From the IMG/VR virus record IMGVR_UViG_3300037847_006162, positions 1 through 64,000 of that record: a DNA stretch of 64,000 bases; one strand, 5' to 3'. Every line of letters starts with the position of its first letter. The first letter of the stretch is position 1. The DNA is from a virus. The position numbers and the translations under genes are program-made. This document shows positions 24,519-32,189 of this stretch, piece by piece. The notes beneath the pieces are model-generated. The model ran no database searches, was not told where the DNA came from, and saw nothing but the letters and a program-made list of their open reading frames with translations.

Positions 24519-25076
24519 ATGAGTCACAAAGATCATGAGTCTAGAATGAATATGCTTGTAAACCATCAGAGAGCATCTACACTTTTAAATAAACTTAAAG
24601 ATATTGAATCTGTACATATAGATGGTATAAAAGTTAGAGTAAAAATTGTAGATCAAGATGCCAAAATCCCCACAAAAGCAAATCAATTTGATGCGGGTTG
24701 GGATTTATATTCTACGCACGATTGTACAATACAGGCTGGTCAAAGAAAAACAATTAAAACTGGTGTGTCTTTACAAATTCCAGAAGGATGGGTTGGGCTA
24801 ATTTGGCCAAGATCTGGTTTGTCTGTTAAAAATGGTGCAGACATTCTAGCAGGAGTTATTGACTCTGGATATCGTGGAGAAGTCTTGGTTTGCTTACATA
24901 ATACTAATCATGGAATACCTCTTTTGTCAGATGATAATTTAAATATTCAAATTAAAAAAGGAGATAGAATTGCACAAATACTATTTCAGCAAGTGCCAGA
25001 AGTTAGTATGGTCGAGGTAGACGATCTTTCATCAAGTGAACGTGGAGATAAGGGGTTTGGCAGTAGTGGCAAATAG
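24519..25076 (+). CDS. dut: dUTP pyrophosphatase, 185 aa
   Basis: Trimeric dUTPase that hydrolyses dUTP to dUMP, which protects DNA from uracil and feeds thymidylate synthase. All five motifs are present: FDAGWDLYS, PRSGLSVK, GVIDSGYRGEV, KGDRIAQILF and RGDKGFGSSGK. An N-terminal extension of about 45 residues precedes the fold, making it longer than the usual ~150. GAGGT lies before ATG. Overlaps the next gene by 11 bp. Confidence 0.95.
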   Translation: MSHKDHESRMNMLVNHQRASTLLNKLKDIESVHIDGIKVRVKIVDQDAKIPTKANQFDAGWDLYSTHDCTIQAGQRKTIKTGVSLQIPEGWVGLIWPRSGLSVKNGADILAGVIDSGYRGEVLVCLHNTNHGIPLLSDDNLNIQIKKGDRIAQILFQQVPEVSMVEVDDLSSSERGDKGFGSSGK

Positions 25077-25680
25077 ATTTGATTATAGAGACAGTAACAC
25101 TTTTAAAAAAGATATAAAATTTTCTACAATGTTAGAAAAATACTTTTTTCATGAGTGGCTAGACAGAGTAGAAAGCAGAGATTTGCTTGATGTTTCATCT
25201 TGGGACAATAATGGGTGTGATAATAATGGAGAATTTATAGCTAAAGGAAATACAGCCGGTGCAGACTATAAAATTTCTGGATCAATAAAGGGTCAAGGTT
25301 TAGATGCTAAACTTGTAGATGAGCCTTTAGAAATAAAATGGGTTCCTACTTCTGGTAAATTTACACTAAAACAGAATGACTTGAAGGCTTATGTAAAAGA
25401 GTCTGCAAGTATATTGTTTATTTACAATTCAGTTAAATGTGGAACTAATATGAAAAAACCAAAAGATTATGATCTTGAGAAACATATTAAGCTAATTGAA
25501 TCTAAAAAAGATCAAATCAAATGGGGAATCATGTGGTCGCCAAGAGTAAAAAAATTGTATAACCATTCGGTTCAAAATAATCTGTTTAAACCAATATACT
25601 ATATGGGTGGAAAACAAGCCATTGTATTAAAACAATCAGATTTTAGCAAATGGTTTACTTCTTACGACTGGGAGGAATGA
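25066..25680 (+). CDS. PD-(D/E)XK nuclease-like protein, 204 aa
   Basis: Most likely start is GTG 25066 inside the dUTPase end, with AAGGGG about 11 bp upstream. Segment TAGADYKIS...EPLEIKWVPTSGKFTLKQNDLKAYV has the D-x(n)-E-x-K arrangement and following helix of PD-(D/E)XK nucleases, and SILFIYN follows as a core strand. The active site would be Asp in GADY and Glu/Lys in LEIKW. A Holliday-junction or DNA end-processing role is possible. Confidence 0.55.
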   Translation: MANRFDYRDSNTFKKDIKFSTMLEKYFFHEWLDRVESRDLLDVSSWDNNGCDNNGEFIAKGNTAGADYKISGSIKGQGLDAKLVDEPLEIKWVPTSGKFTLKQNDLKAYVKESASILFIYNSVKCGTNMKKPKDYDLEKHIKLIESKKDQIKWGIMWSPRVKKLYNHSVQNNLFKPIYYMGGKQAIVLKQSDFSKWFTSYDWEE

Positions 25681-25681
25681 T

Positions 25682-26752
25682 ATGAAAATAGTTGATGAAA
25701 CTAAATTAGATTTTGACGATATACTATTAGTTCCAGCGAGGTCTCCTGCTGCTAGTAGAAAAGAAGTTGAATTAAAGAGAACATTTAAATTCTTTCATTC
25801 CACAAAAGAATGGACAGGGCTTCCAATTATGGCTGCAAACATGGACACTACTGGAAGTTTCAAAATGGGGACCGCACTAAACAAGCACGATGCAGTAACG
25901 TGTTTGCACAAACATTATGATGCAGAAACAATAGACGAGTATTTTGCCTACTACAATATTGAAAGAAATGTTTGGATCAGTGTAGGCATGGGTGATCATG
26001 AACTTGATAGGTTGTTAAAAATAAAATCATTGATTCATCACTCACCTAATATTTGTATTGATATTGCAAACGGTTACACTGAAAAATTTGTTGAATGGTG
26101 TTCTAAGATTAGACATTATTTTAATGATTCAATTATCATGGCTGGTAATGTTTGTACTCCTGAAATGGTACAGGAGCTAATCCTTCATGGTGGAGTAGAT
26201 ATAGTAAAAATCGGAATTGGTCCGGGGAGTGCTTGTACAACTCGACTTAAAACAGGTGTCGGGTATCCACAGTTATCGGCTATTATTGAGTGTAGTCATG
26301 CTGCTCATGGTCTTAAAAATGGCGAACGCAGAATGGGGCTGATTTGTGCTGACGGTGGATGTAGAATACCTGCTGATGTATGTAAGGCTTTCGCGGCTAA
26401 TGCTGACTTTGTGATGCTGGGCGGTATGCTGGCGGGAACAGACGAGTGTGAGGGTGATTGGGAATATGAAATTGACGATGATGGAGAATACCAAAAATCA
26501 CACTTGAGTTTTTATGGAATGTCATCAGAAAAGGCTCAAAAAAAACATAATGGCGGAATGAGTTCTTATGCATCTAGTGAGGGTAGAATTAAGATGATAC
26601 CATATAAAGGTTTAGCAGGTACTGTTATGAATGATATTGAAGGTGGATTAAGAAGTTGCTGTGCTTATGTGGGTGCTACATCATTGAAAGATCTTCCTAA
26701 ATGTGCAAAAGCAGTAAAAGTAAATAGAGTTCATTTTGATGGTAGTGTTTAA
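25682..26752 (+). CDS. guaC: GMP reductase (IMPDH/GMPR family), 356 aa
   Basis: TIM-barrel enzyme that reduces GMP to IMP with [16 protein letters not shown] is the N-terminal phosphate-ring signature, [10 protein letters not shown] follows, and [25 protein letters not shown] carries the catalytic Cys loop in the GMP reductase form. [24 protein letters not shown] is the mobile flap. CBS domains, usual in IMP dehydrogenase, are absent and the length fits GMP reductase. GGAGGAA precedes ATG. Would shift purines from G toward A in an AT-rich phage; that purpose is inference. Confidence 0.88.
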   Translation: MKIVDETKLDFDDILLVPARSPAASRKEVELKRTFKFFHSTKEWTGLPIMAANMDTTGSFKMGTALNKHDAVTCLHKHYDAETIDEYFAYYNIERNVWISVGMGDHELDRLLKIKSLIHHSPNICIDIANGYTEKFVEWCSKIRHYFNDSIIMAGNVCTPEMVQELILHGGVDIVKIGIGPGSACTTRLKTGVGYPQLSAIIECSHAAHGLKNGERRMGLICADGGCRIPADVCKAFAANADFVMLGGMLAGTDECEGDWEYEIDDDGEYQKSHLSFYGMSSEKAQKKHNGGMSSYASSEGRIKMIPYKGLAGTVMNDIEGGLRSCCAYVGATSLKDLPKCAKAVKVNRVHFDGSV

Positions 26753-26926
26753 ATGAAATTACAATTATTGATAAACTTTTTGCCTATGATAGTATTTTTC
26801 CTATACGCGATTGTAGGAATTTGCTATATCTTAAAAAAAGATTATGCTTGGGCTTTAGTGTGGATTTCTTATGCCTTGGCTAACGTTGGACTTATATGGG
26901 TAGGAATGAGAGGAGAAACCTTTTGA
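26753..26926 (+). CDS. Small membrane protein, 57 aa
   Basis: ATG 26753 follows the GMP reductase stop directly and runs to TGA 26924-26926, which overlaps the next TTG start. Two hydrophobic segments (FLPMIVFFLYAIVGICYIL and ALVWISYALANVGLIWVG) indicate a two-helix membrane protein. Position and spacing support it. Function unknown. Confidence 0.65.
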   Translation: MKLQLLINFLPMIVFFLYAIVGICYILKKDYAWALVWISYALANVGLIWVGMRGETF

Positions 26927-27360
26927 AAAAATTAATTAAAAAAGTCATCAATGCTTTAAAAAGAGAAAAAATTGATTTGGATTCTATAGAAAAGGTTGAT
27001 TTTGAATCTTTAGAAGAAAGCATCAAACCGCCTTCGTCTGGGAGAATAGTAATAGACTATGATTCACAAACTGGAGATTTTCAGGTTGAGTCTCAAATAG
27101 ATGATCTATCTAATGATTCAGTTGAAATATTAGCACTATTGATATTTCATATAACAAAAGGAGATTTGGAGTCATTTATATTTGAATCTCTAAGGATTTG
27201 GGCAGACGATGAAGATGAGAAAATAGAGTTTAATGTTAAAGTAGCGTTGCAGACTCAAAAATTAGATAGCATGATAATTGACGAAACAAAAGTAAAAGAA
27301 AAAAATAAAGTTGCCGTAAGTGCTTCGCAAGTTTTTAATTTTAGAGAGAATTTAAAATGA
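26923..27360 (+). CDS. Hypothetical protein, 145 aa
   Basis: TTG start at 26923 with AGGAG at 26910-26914, overlapping the previous stop. Basic N-terminal helix (KKLIKKVINALKREK), then an acidic region. No family recognised. Ends in the ATGA overlap with thyA, so it is co-transcribed with it. Confidence 0.65.
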   Translation: MKKLIKKVINALKREKIDLDSIEKVDFESLEESIKPPSSGRIVIDYDSQTGDFQVESQIDDLSNDSVEILALLIFHITKGDLESFIFESLRIWADDEDEKIEFNVKVALQTQKLDSMIIDETKVKEKNKVAVSASQVFNFRENLK

Positions 27361-28247
27361 AATCATATTTAGATATAGTGGAAAATGTTTTATCTGTAGG
27401 GCGACAAAAAGAGAACAGAACAGGTGTAAAGTCATACACTACATTTTGTGAAATTTTTAGACACAATATGTCTGATGGATTTCCACTTTTGACAACAAAA
27501 AAAATGCCTTATAGAACAATAGCTATTGAATTAGAGGGTTTTATTAAAGGAATTACAGATAAGGGATGGTTTCAAGAAAGGGGGTGTAAAATTTGGAACG
27601 AGTGGGCAAATCCCAAAGCTGTTGAATTTTCCCACGGTGGTGTTATTGAGATGCTATCTAACGAAGAATTTAGAAAAAAGGCACAGTTATATGAAAATGA
27701 TCTAGGTCCAATTTATGGGTATCAATGGAGAGCTTGGAATCAAGATTATGGGGATATGGTGGGTGAAAGGCACGGTATAGACCAATTAAGAAATGTTATT
27801 GAAACATTAAAAAATAATCCAGATGACAGAAGAATGGTCGTATCTGCATGGAATCCTAGCCAAATGCACCTTATGGCACTTCCTCCATGTCATTATGCTT
27901 TTACATTGGTTCATATTGATGGTGTATTAAATTTATGTTGGAAGCAAAGATCAGCAGATTTAATGCTTGGGGTTCCTTTCAATATAGCAAGCTATGGGCT
28001 ACTTTTAGAGCTTATATGTAAAGAAGTAGGCATGGTCGCTGGTGAACTGGTAGGAATATTGGAAGACTGCCACATATATGAAAACCATATGGAGGGTGCA
28101 AAAAAACAATTAGAAAGAAAACCAGAAAAATTACCCTCTTTATTGCTGTCTGAGCCATATAATATTTATGAATGGACATATGAGGATTTTGATATTGTAG
28201 ATTACAATTCAGATAAAAGGATAGACTTTGGACAGGTGGCAGTATGA
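27357..28247 (+). CDS. thyA: Thymidylate synthase, 296 aa
   Basis: Classical ThyA, methylating dUMP to dTMP with methylene-tetrahydrofolate. Catalytic Cys178 is in LPPCHYAF. DRRMVVSAWNPSQM, WKQRSADLMLGVPFNIASYGLLL and the C-terminal region are family features. R-Q-x-N-R-T-G near the N-terminus (RQKENRTGV) is the phosphate-binding loop. Placed with dut and guaC, so the module makes dTMP and balances purines. Confidence 0.95.
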   Translation: MKSYLDIVENVLSVGRQKENRTGVKSYTTFCEIFRHNMSDGFPLLTTKKMPYRTIAIELEGFIKGITDKGWFQERGCKIWNEWANPKAVEFSHGGVIEMLSNEEFRKKAQLYENDLGPIYGYQWRAWNQDYGDMVGERHGIDQLRNVIETLKNNPDDRRMVVSAWNPSQMHLMALPPCHYAFTLVHIDGVLNLCWKQRSADLMLGVPFNIASYGLLLELICKEVGMVAGELVGILEDCHIYENHMEGAKKQLERKPEKLPSLLLSEPYNIYEWTYEDFDIVDYNSDKRIDFGQVAV

Positions 28248-28753
28248 AACACAACTTTTTTCCACTGAAAGGTGTCGATATGAGCAATTTAAGCGACCTT
28301 CCTATACCCAGCGGTAATGATATATATTGGGAACCTTGGATAGATGCATATGATAATGAAGAGGTTTCTAATGCAAAAGCGATGTTTGAAGAAGAAATTA
28401 AAAATATAGATGAAATTAATAGTGAAGAAGAATTGCTTGAAGATCAAGAGCTATATGATGAATTCGCTATGTTCCAAAAGCCCGTTAAGACTATCATAAC
28501 ACCCTATGGCGTTTTACCTCTGACAGAAACTTCTTTAGCAAGCTCTCATTTTAAATTTTGGGTAGGTCATTCAAACTTTAAACTAATGGAGAGCTATTAT
28601 AGTATAATAGAAGACTGTGCTGGCGTAGAATCATTAGATATCTTAACTCCATACAGGTTTAGGATAGCAGTAGGAAAAATGTTTCTAGATCGCGATGTTA
28701 TGCATCAAGTAAAAAATACTCTCTTGGGAGTAATAGATGAGTCTAAAAAATAG
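28244..28753 (+). CDS. Hypothetical acidic protein, 169 aa
   Basis: Either ATG 28244 (overlapping the thyA stop) or ATG 28280 (AAAGG 7 bp upstream, giving 157 aa) may be used. The middle is very acidic (EEEIKNIDEINSEEELLEDQ). The C-terminal half (ESLDILTPYRFRIAVGKMF) looks folded. Conserved phage proteins of unknown function have this feel; not identified. Confidence 0.6.
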   Translation: MKHNFFPLKGVDMSNLSDLPIPSGNDIYWEPWIDAYDNEEVSNAKAMFEEEIKNIDEINSEEELLEDQELYDEFAMFQKPVKTIITPYGVLPLTETSLASSHFKFWVGHSNFKLMESYYSIIEDCAGVESLDILTPYRFRIAVGKMFLDRDVMHQVKNTLLGVIDESKK

Positions 28754-29420
28754 AGATAGAGTTTCTAAAGGATATATTGTAGATGAAATGCATAGATACA
28801 ATATATTACTGGAATCTAGAGAAATATTTCTTCATGGATATATAGATTCTAATGAAGAAGATCCCGGTGTTGAATACAGAATGTCAAATAACTTTTTGAA
28901 AAACATTAAGTTACTTGAACATATGGATTCATCAAAACCTATAACTGTTCATCAACACTCTATTGGGGGTGAATGGAGCGAAGGAATGATGATGTATGAT
29001 GCCATAAAACTATGCAAAGCTCCTGTAGTATTTGTATGTCATGGTATTGCAGCATCTATGGGGTCGATAATACCACAATCAGCAGATTTAAGGATCACAA
29101 TGCCAAATTGTTGGTGGTTGATACACGATGGAACTACTGCTGTATCTGGTCACACAATAAGACAAGCCAAATCTTGGCATGAGTGGGAGGGTAAATTAGA
29201 ATCTCAAATGATGGAAATCTACAGTACAGTCTGCATGGAATCAGATTTTTTTGAAGATAAAAGCATCATTCAAGTAAAAAATTATATAAAAAAACAGTTG
29301 GATAAAAAAGAAGATTGGTGGCTGTCTGGAGAAGAAGCTGTAGAGCGTGGATTTGCAGATGCTATATTTGGTTCTGAAGACTATGAAGATTTAGAAAAGA
29401 TAAAATCGCATGTATATTGA
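28737..29420 (+). CDS. ClpP-like serine protease, 227 aa
   Basis: ClpP/crotonase-fold peptidase. HQHSIGGEWSEG is the substrate-side glycine-rich region, GIAASMGSIIPQSADLRI holds the nucleophile Ser107, and WLIHDGTTAVSG holds His130. The Asp of the triad is probably in the following helix. Phage versions commonly mature capsid proteins or act on host proteins. Overlaps both neighbours. A capsid protease role would put virion genes nearby, but none is adjacent here. Confidence 0.85.
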   Translation: MSLKNRDRVSKGYIVDEMHRYNILLESREIFLHGYIDSNEEDPGVEYRMSNNFLKNIKLLEHMDSSKPITVHQHSIGGEWSEGMMMYDAIKLCKAPVVFVCHGIAASMGSIIPQSADLRITMPNCWWLIHDGTTAVSGHTIRQAKSWHEWEGKLESQMMEIYSTVCMESDFFEDKSIIQVKNYIKKQLDKKEDWWLSGEEAVERGFADAIFGSEDYEDLEKIKSHVY

Positions 29421-30033
29421 ATACTGTAACTATAATAAATATATAGATGATTATACTAAAGAAATAAAAAACGTCTTCCAAGCAATTGCAAATGGCATAG
29501 ATGGCATTTCCTTACCGATACACATGATAAGAGAAATGCGAGAGTATCTTCCTTCTAACTTGGTAGTATCTGCACCGGTAGACTATCCTTGTGGTTTATC
29601 TTCTTCAAAAGTTAGATACCACATGGCTTTAAATAGCATAAAATCTGGTGCTAATACACTTGATTATGTACCAAACCATTATTTCTTAAAGCATAAGTTT
29701 TCAGAACTAAAGAAGGAAATAAGAACATTGCTTGCTATTTGTGATGATTATAAAGCGACTCTCAGAGTATTTTTAGATTATAGAAGATCTACTACAAATG
29801 TATTAACAATAGCAGAAATCATAAATTCTACAGGTGTGGATTTAGTGTTTCCAACAATCGGATATCACCATGATGACTATTTTGATAATATTATAAATGC
29901 AAAGATGATAGAGAAACATACCAATTGTTCCGTAATTTTTAATGGATACATGTGGAAGAAAGATCAGTTTGACTTTGCCAAGGAATGTGACATATTTGGC
30001 CTTAGATTGTACAATTTAGAGCTTTTGGTGTAA
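29410..30033 (+). CDS. DeoC/aldolase-like TIM-barrel protein, 207 aa
   Basis: Pattern matches deoxyribose-phosphate aldolase: SAPVDYPCGLSSSKVRYHMALNSIKSGANTLDYV equals the DeoC G-x-P-x-G-x-x-T-x-x-K region and its acidic end, and STGVDLVFPTIGYHHDDYF aligns with the lysine strand. The Schiff-base Lys expected in the F-V-K-T-S-T-G motif is replaced by Phe, so aldolase activity is doubtful. Possibly a divergent or repurposed enzyme. Overlaps the protease gene by 11 bp. Confidence 0.6.
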   Translation: MYIEYCNYNKYIDDYTKEIKNVFQAIANGIDGISLPIHMIREMREYLPSNLVVSAPVDYPCGLSSSKVRYHMALNSIKSGANTLDYVPNHYFLKHKFSELKKEIRTLLAICDDYKATLRVFLDYRRSTTNVLTIAEIINSTGVDLVFPTIGYHHDDYFDNIINAKMIEKHTNCSVIFNGYMWKKDQFDFAKECDIFGLRLYNLELLV

Positions 30034-30040
30034 TATCCTA

Positions 30041-30048
30041 TATAAATA
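30041..30048 (+). promoter_or_regulatory. T4-late-like promoter motif TATAAATA
   Basis: TATAAATA, inside an imperfect palindrome CCTAT-ATAA-ATAGG (30037-30050), 68 bp before the probable virion gene at 30116. It matches the T4 late promoter core and is the only such intergenic match I see. Confidence 0.45.
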
Positions 30049-30115
30049 GGACAGGATTTTAAATGTTGGATTTGTAAGGATTTTTCCAAGCTTATGTATA
30101 TTTTGGAGAATTAAA

Positions 30116-30721
30116 ATGACTGCTTGGAGTATTGGCGGCAATAAAAATGCCGTAACTATTAATGGCGTTCCTAGTGGAATGGCAAATGATGTTGGAACAG
30201 TTCGTGCAGGTGGAACAGTTGCTGGATCTAGATTTATCGCAGACGCTGTAAACTTGGGTAATGGCAATATTACTTACATTACTGTACCATCTGGAGTAAG
30301 TGGAATAGCTTCACCATTGGCTGCTGGTGCATTTAACGCTGGAGATCAAGTGATTGTTAGAGTCACAAATGATCTGGCTGGCGTATCTAACACCTATTTG
30401 ATTGGCGGTGCTTCTAATTCTGCTGGCCCCGGAGGTCAATCTATCAAACAGAAAGCAACAGTCTCTACTTTCTATTACAAGACCGCAGTTCGCACGAATG
30501 GCTGGAACGCATACTCAGGTGTGTTTGATCCTGCTGTTACGGTAGCCAGTAGTGGTGCTTGGGATATTGGAAAAACTGGTGACGTTGCAAGCACGATGGT
30601 TGCAAGCGGAACTGATAATGCGGCTAACCCAACACAAACCATTCCGGGTGAACTGGTTTATCGTGATGGAAGTCCAAACCCAGTACAAGACGAATACAAG
30701 CCTAAGACAAATTGGGGCTAA
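30116..30721 (+). CDS. Probable virion protein, 201 aa
   Basis: Ser/Gly/Ala/Val-rich, with no Cys and almost no charged clusters, in line with a beta-rich coat, decoration or head-fibre protein. Its codon choice is visibly less AT-rich than its neighbours, as in highly expressed genes. Strong TTGGAGAATTAAA before ATG, a late-promoter-like motif upstream and its own terminator downstream make a single-gene unit expected to be made in large amounts. Family not recognised. Confidence 0.7.
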   Translation: MTAWSIGGNKNAVTINGVPSGMANDVGTVRAGGTVAGSRFIADAVNLGNGNITYITVPSGVSGIASPLAAGAFNAGDQVIVRVTNDLAGVSNTYLIGGASNSAGPGGQSIKQKATVSTFYYKTAVRTNGWNAYSGVFDPAVTVASSGAWDIGKTGDVASTMVASGTDNAANPTQTIPGELVYRDGSPNPVQDEYKPKTNWG

Positions 30722-30729
30722 AACATTGG

Positions 30730-30764
30730 TGTGGTCGTTTTTAATGCGGCCACATTTTATTTTC
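30730..30764 (+). terminator. Intrinsic terminator
   Basis: Stem TGTGGTCG 30730-30737 with CGGCCACA 30747-30754 (one G-U), 9-nt loop, then TTTTATTTT. Ends the single-gene unit of the probable virion protein. Confidence 0.9.
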
Positions 30765-30784
30765 CTTTATAGGGGGCGGTGTTT

Positions 30785-31105
30785 ATGTTCTCAAGCGATT
30801 TACTAGAAACAATCAAAGTATTACTTGAAATAACTGCAATAATATTTGTACCAATTGTTGCCTACACACTAAGAAGTGTAGTTCTTCATGGTAGAAAACT
30901 AGAAGTATTGGAAGAAAAAGTGAATTCTGAGATACATCGCAGACTTGAAGTTATGGAAAGGAAAATAGATACTTTTGATAACAAGATCGAATTAAAGATT
31001 GATAGGCTAGAAAACAATCTTAATGCTAAGATCGACATCATGACGGGCGTATTGACATCTTTTACTAATACATTTGTATCAGAACAAAACAAAAAACCCG
31101 AATAG
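30785..31105 (+). CDS. Membrane-anchored coiled-coil protein, 106 aa
   Basis: Start at ATG 30785 with AGGGGG at 30771-30776. One N-terminal transmembrane segment (VLLEITAIIFVPIVAYTL) and a long heptad-bearing helix (LEVLEEKVNSEIHRRLEVME to KIELKIDRLENNLNAKID). Similar layout to small phage membrane proteins such as t-spanins or holin-associated proteins, but this is only architecture. Confidence 0.7.
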   Translation: MFSSDLLETIKVLLEITAIIFVPIVAYTLRSVVLHGRKLEVLEEKVNSEIHRRLEVMERKIDTFDNKIELKIDRLENNLNAKIDIMTGVLTSFTNTFVSEQNKKPE

Positions 31106-31123
31106 TTTAGACTAAAACGATTA

Positions 31124-31171
31124 AGGCAGAGTATAATTTCTTAACGGAAACTATGCTCTGTCTTTTTTTTT
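31124..31171 (+). terminator. Intrinsic terminator overlapping a promoter-like motif
   Basis: Sixteen-position stem, 31124-31139 with 31148-31163 (one A-C mismatch, two wobbles), 8-nt loop, then nine T. The 5' arm contains the AGTATAATT motif at 31130-31138, so a promoter and a terminator occupy the same DNA. Confidence 0.9.
31130..31138 (+). promoter_or_regulatory. Promoter-like AGTATAATT motif
   Basis: Copy of the recurrent nonamer, within the 5' arm of the terminator stem and 46 bp before the next gene. Confidence 0.35.
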
Positions 31172-31183
31172 GGAGATATTGAA

Positions 31184-31417
31184 TTGAAAGAAATGAATTT
31201 TGGACACAAACCAGACTTGCAATCTTATACAACGTCTGTAGATCCAGATGTGGTTAGCTTGTATGCACAAGAGGGTTGTAAAGATTGTTATGGCAGGGGA
31301 TATGTTATAACACAAATTGGAACTGGTCGTAGTATAACAATCAGAAACGATAGACCAATCCAAACATTTATGAACAGATGCCATTGTACATTTAAAGCAA
31401 TGAAAAAATATGGCTGA
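31184..31417 (+). CDS. DnaJ-type zinc-finger protein, 77 aa
   Basis: TTG start 31184, with GGAG at 31172-31175; ATG 31193 is an alternative. CKDCYGRGYVI is one CxxCxGxG knuckle as in DnaJ, and RCHC near the end may give the other Cys pair. A small zinc protein overlapping the dCMP deaminase gene by 8 bp. Role unknown. Confidence 0.65.
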   Translation: MKEMNFGHKPDLQSYTTSVDPDVVSLYAQEGCKDCYGRGYVITQIGTGRSITIRNDRPIQTFMNRCHCTFKAMKKYG

Positions 31418-31889
31418 AATAAAAACATCATCAATAGACTGGGATGGTAGATTTTTAAATCTTGCACAGTTGGTGTCGTCTTGGAGTAAAGACCCCAGTA
31501 CAAAAGTTGGTAGTGTTATAGTAGATGAATCAAGAAGGGTAATCTCTGTTGGATACAATGGATTTCCCAAAGGAGTAAGAGATTCTCAACACAGACTAGA
31601 TGATAGAGAATTAAAATATAATTTTATGGTACATGCTGAAAGAAATGCCATTATCTTTTCTAGAGGTTCACTAGAAAATAGTACAATATATACTTACCCT
31701 TTCATGCCGTGTAGTCATTGTGCTGGTATGATAATACAATCTGGAATAAAGCGAGTGGTAACTTTTTATGATAGGAATCCAAGATGGGCTAAATCATTTG
31801 ATATTTCTAAAAAAATGTTTTTAGAAGCAGCAGTAGATTTAACAGAATATAATAAAAATTTTTTTTTAAAAGTTGATAATAACTTTTAG
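31410..31889 (+). CDS. Deoxycytidylate deaminase, 159 aa
   Basis: Zinc hydrolase converting dCMP to dUMP, the substrate of thymidylate synthase. HAE at residues 75-77 (VHAERNAI) and PCSHC with Cys101 and Cys104 are the zinc ligands and the catalytic Glu. WSKDPSTKVGSVIVD is the N-terminal nucleotide-binding region. Typical length. Completes the route to dTMP together with dut and thyA. Confidence 0.93.
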   Translation: MAEIKTSSIDWDGRFLNLAQLVSSWSKDPSTKVGSVIVDESRRVISVGYNGFPKGVRDSQHRLDDRELKYNFMVHAERNAIIFSRGSLENSTIYTYPFMPCSHCAGMIIQSGIKRVVTFYDRNPRWAKSFDISKKMFLEAAVDLTEYNKNFFLKVDNNF

Positions 31890-31899
31890 GCGTGTTTAT

Positions 31900-31911
31900 A
31901 AGGTGTATACT
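31900..31911 (+). promoter_or_regulatory. Promoter-like AAGGTGTATACT motif
   Basis: Second AAGGTGTATA copy. TATACT at 31906-31911 fits a -10 box with TG before it, which predicts transcript start near 31918, exactly where the structured leader's first helix begins. Confidence 0.6.
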
Positions 31912-31916
31912 AATAT

Positions 31917-32154
31917 AGCTGGACCATAAAGAGCGTTGAAAATCTTTTTAGATTTGAAATCACCGTTAAAGTGACACGTCCTCCAGCTTTATTTAAAATC
32001 ATTGCGGAGACCCACCGATTACAAATGGGTTGACTTAACTTTAAATTTTTTTTACAACAAATACAATTTAATTTGGGTCTTTAAAATGATTACCACATAG
32101 TGTCACTTATGAAAATTACAACCCGTCTTGTTGTTACAGCAAGATGGGTTTTTT
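31917..32154 (+). ncRNA. Structured leader RNA before nrdA (riboswitch/attenuator candidate)
   Basis: No gene lies in 31890-32189. P1 pairs AGCTGGA 31917-31923 with TCCAGCT 31982-31988. AAGTGACAC 31969-31977 inside P1 pairs with GTGTCACTT 32100-32108, making a pseudoknot. Nested within are AATCATT/AATGATT (31997-32003, 32085-32091) and AGACCCA/TGGGTCT (32008-32014, 32074-32080). A rival local hairpin ACCCA/TGGGT (32010, 32026) competes with the last helix. A terminator ends it 34 bp before nrdA. Not matched to any riboswitch class I can recall. A ligand-controlled or translation-coupled attenuator is inferred. Confidence 0.65.
32121..32154 (+). terminator. Terminator between leader RNA and nrdA
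   Basis: Stem ACCCGTCTTG 32121-32130 with CAAGATGGGT 32140-32149 (one G-U), 9-nt loop, six T. The same ACCC/TGGGT sequences recur in the leader, so the terminator could be disrupted by alternative pairing. Confidence 0.93.
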
Positions 32155-32189
32155 AATTAATAATGTATTAGAGATAAATAGGGATAATA

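Noticed and set aside
31917-31988. 72-nt segment with a perfect 7-bp closing stem, considered as a tRNA
   Set aside because: No T-arm (no GTTC-type loop), no D-stem and no anticodon arm; the inner AAATC/GATTT hairpin has the wrong spacing. Kept only as helix P1 of the leader RNA.
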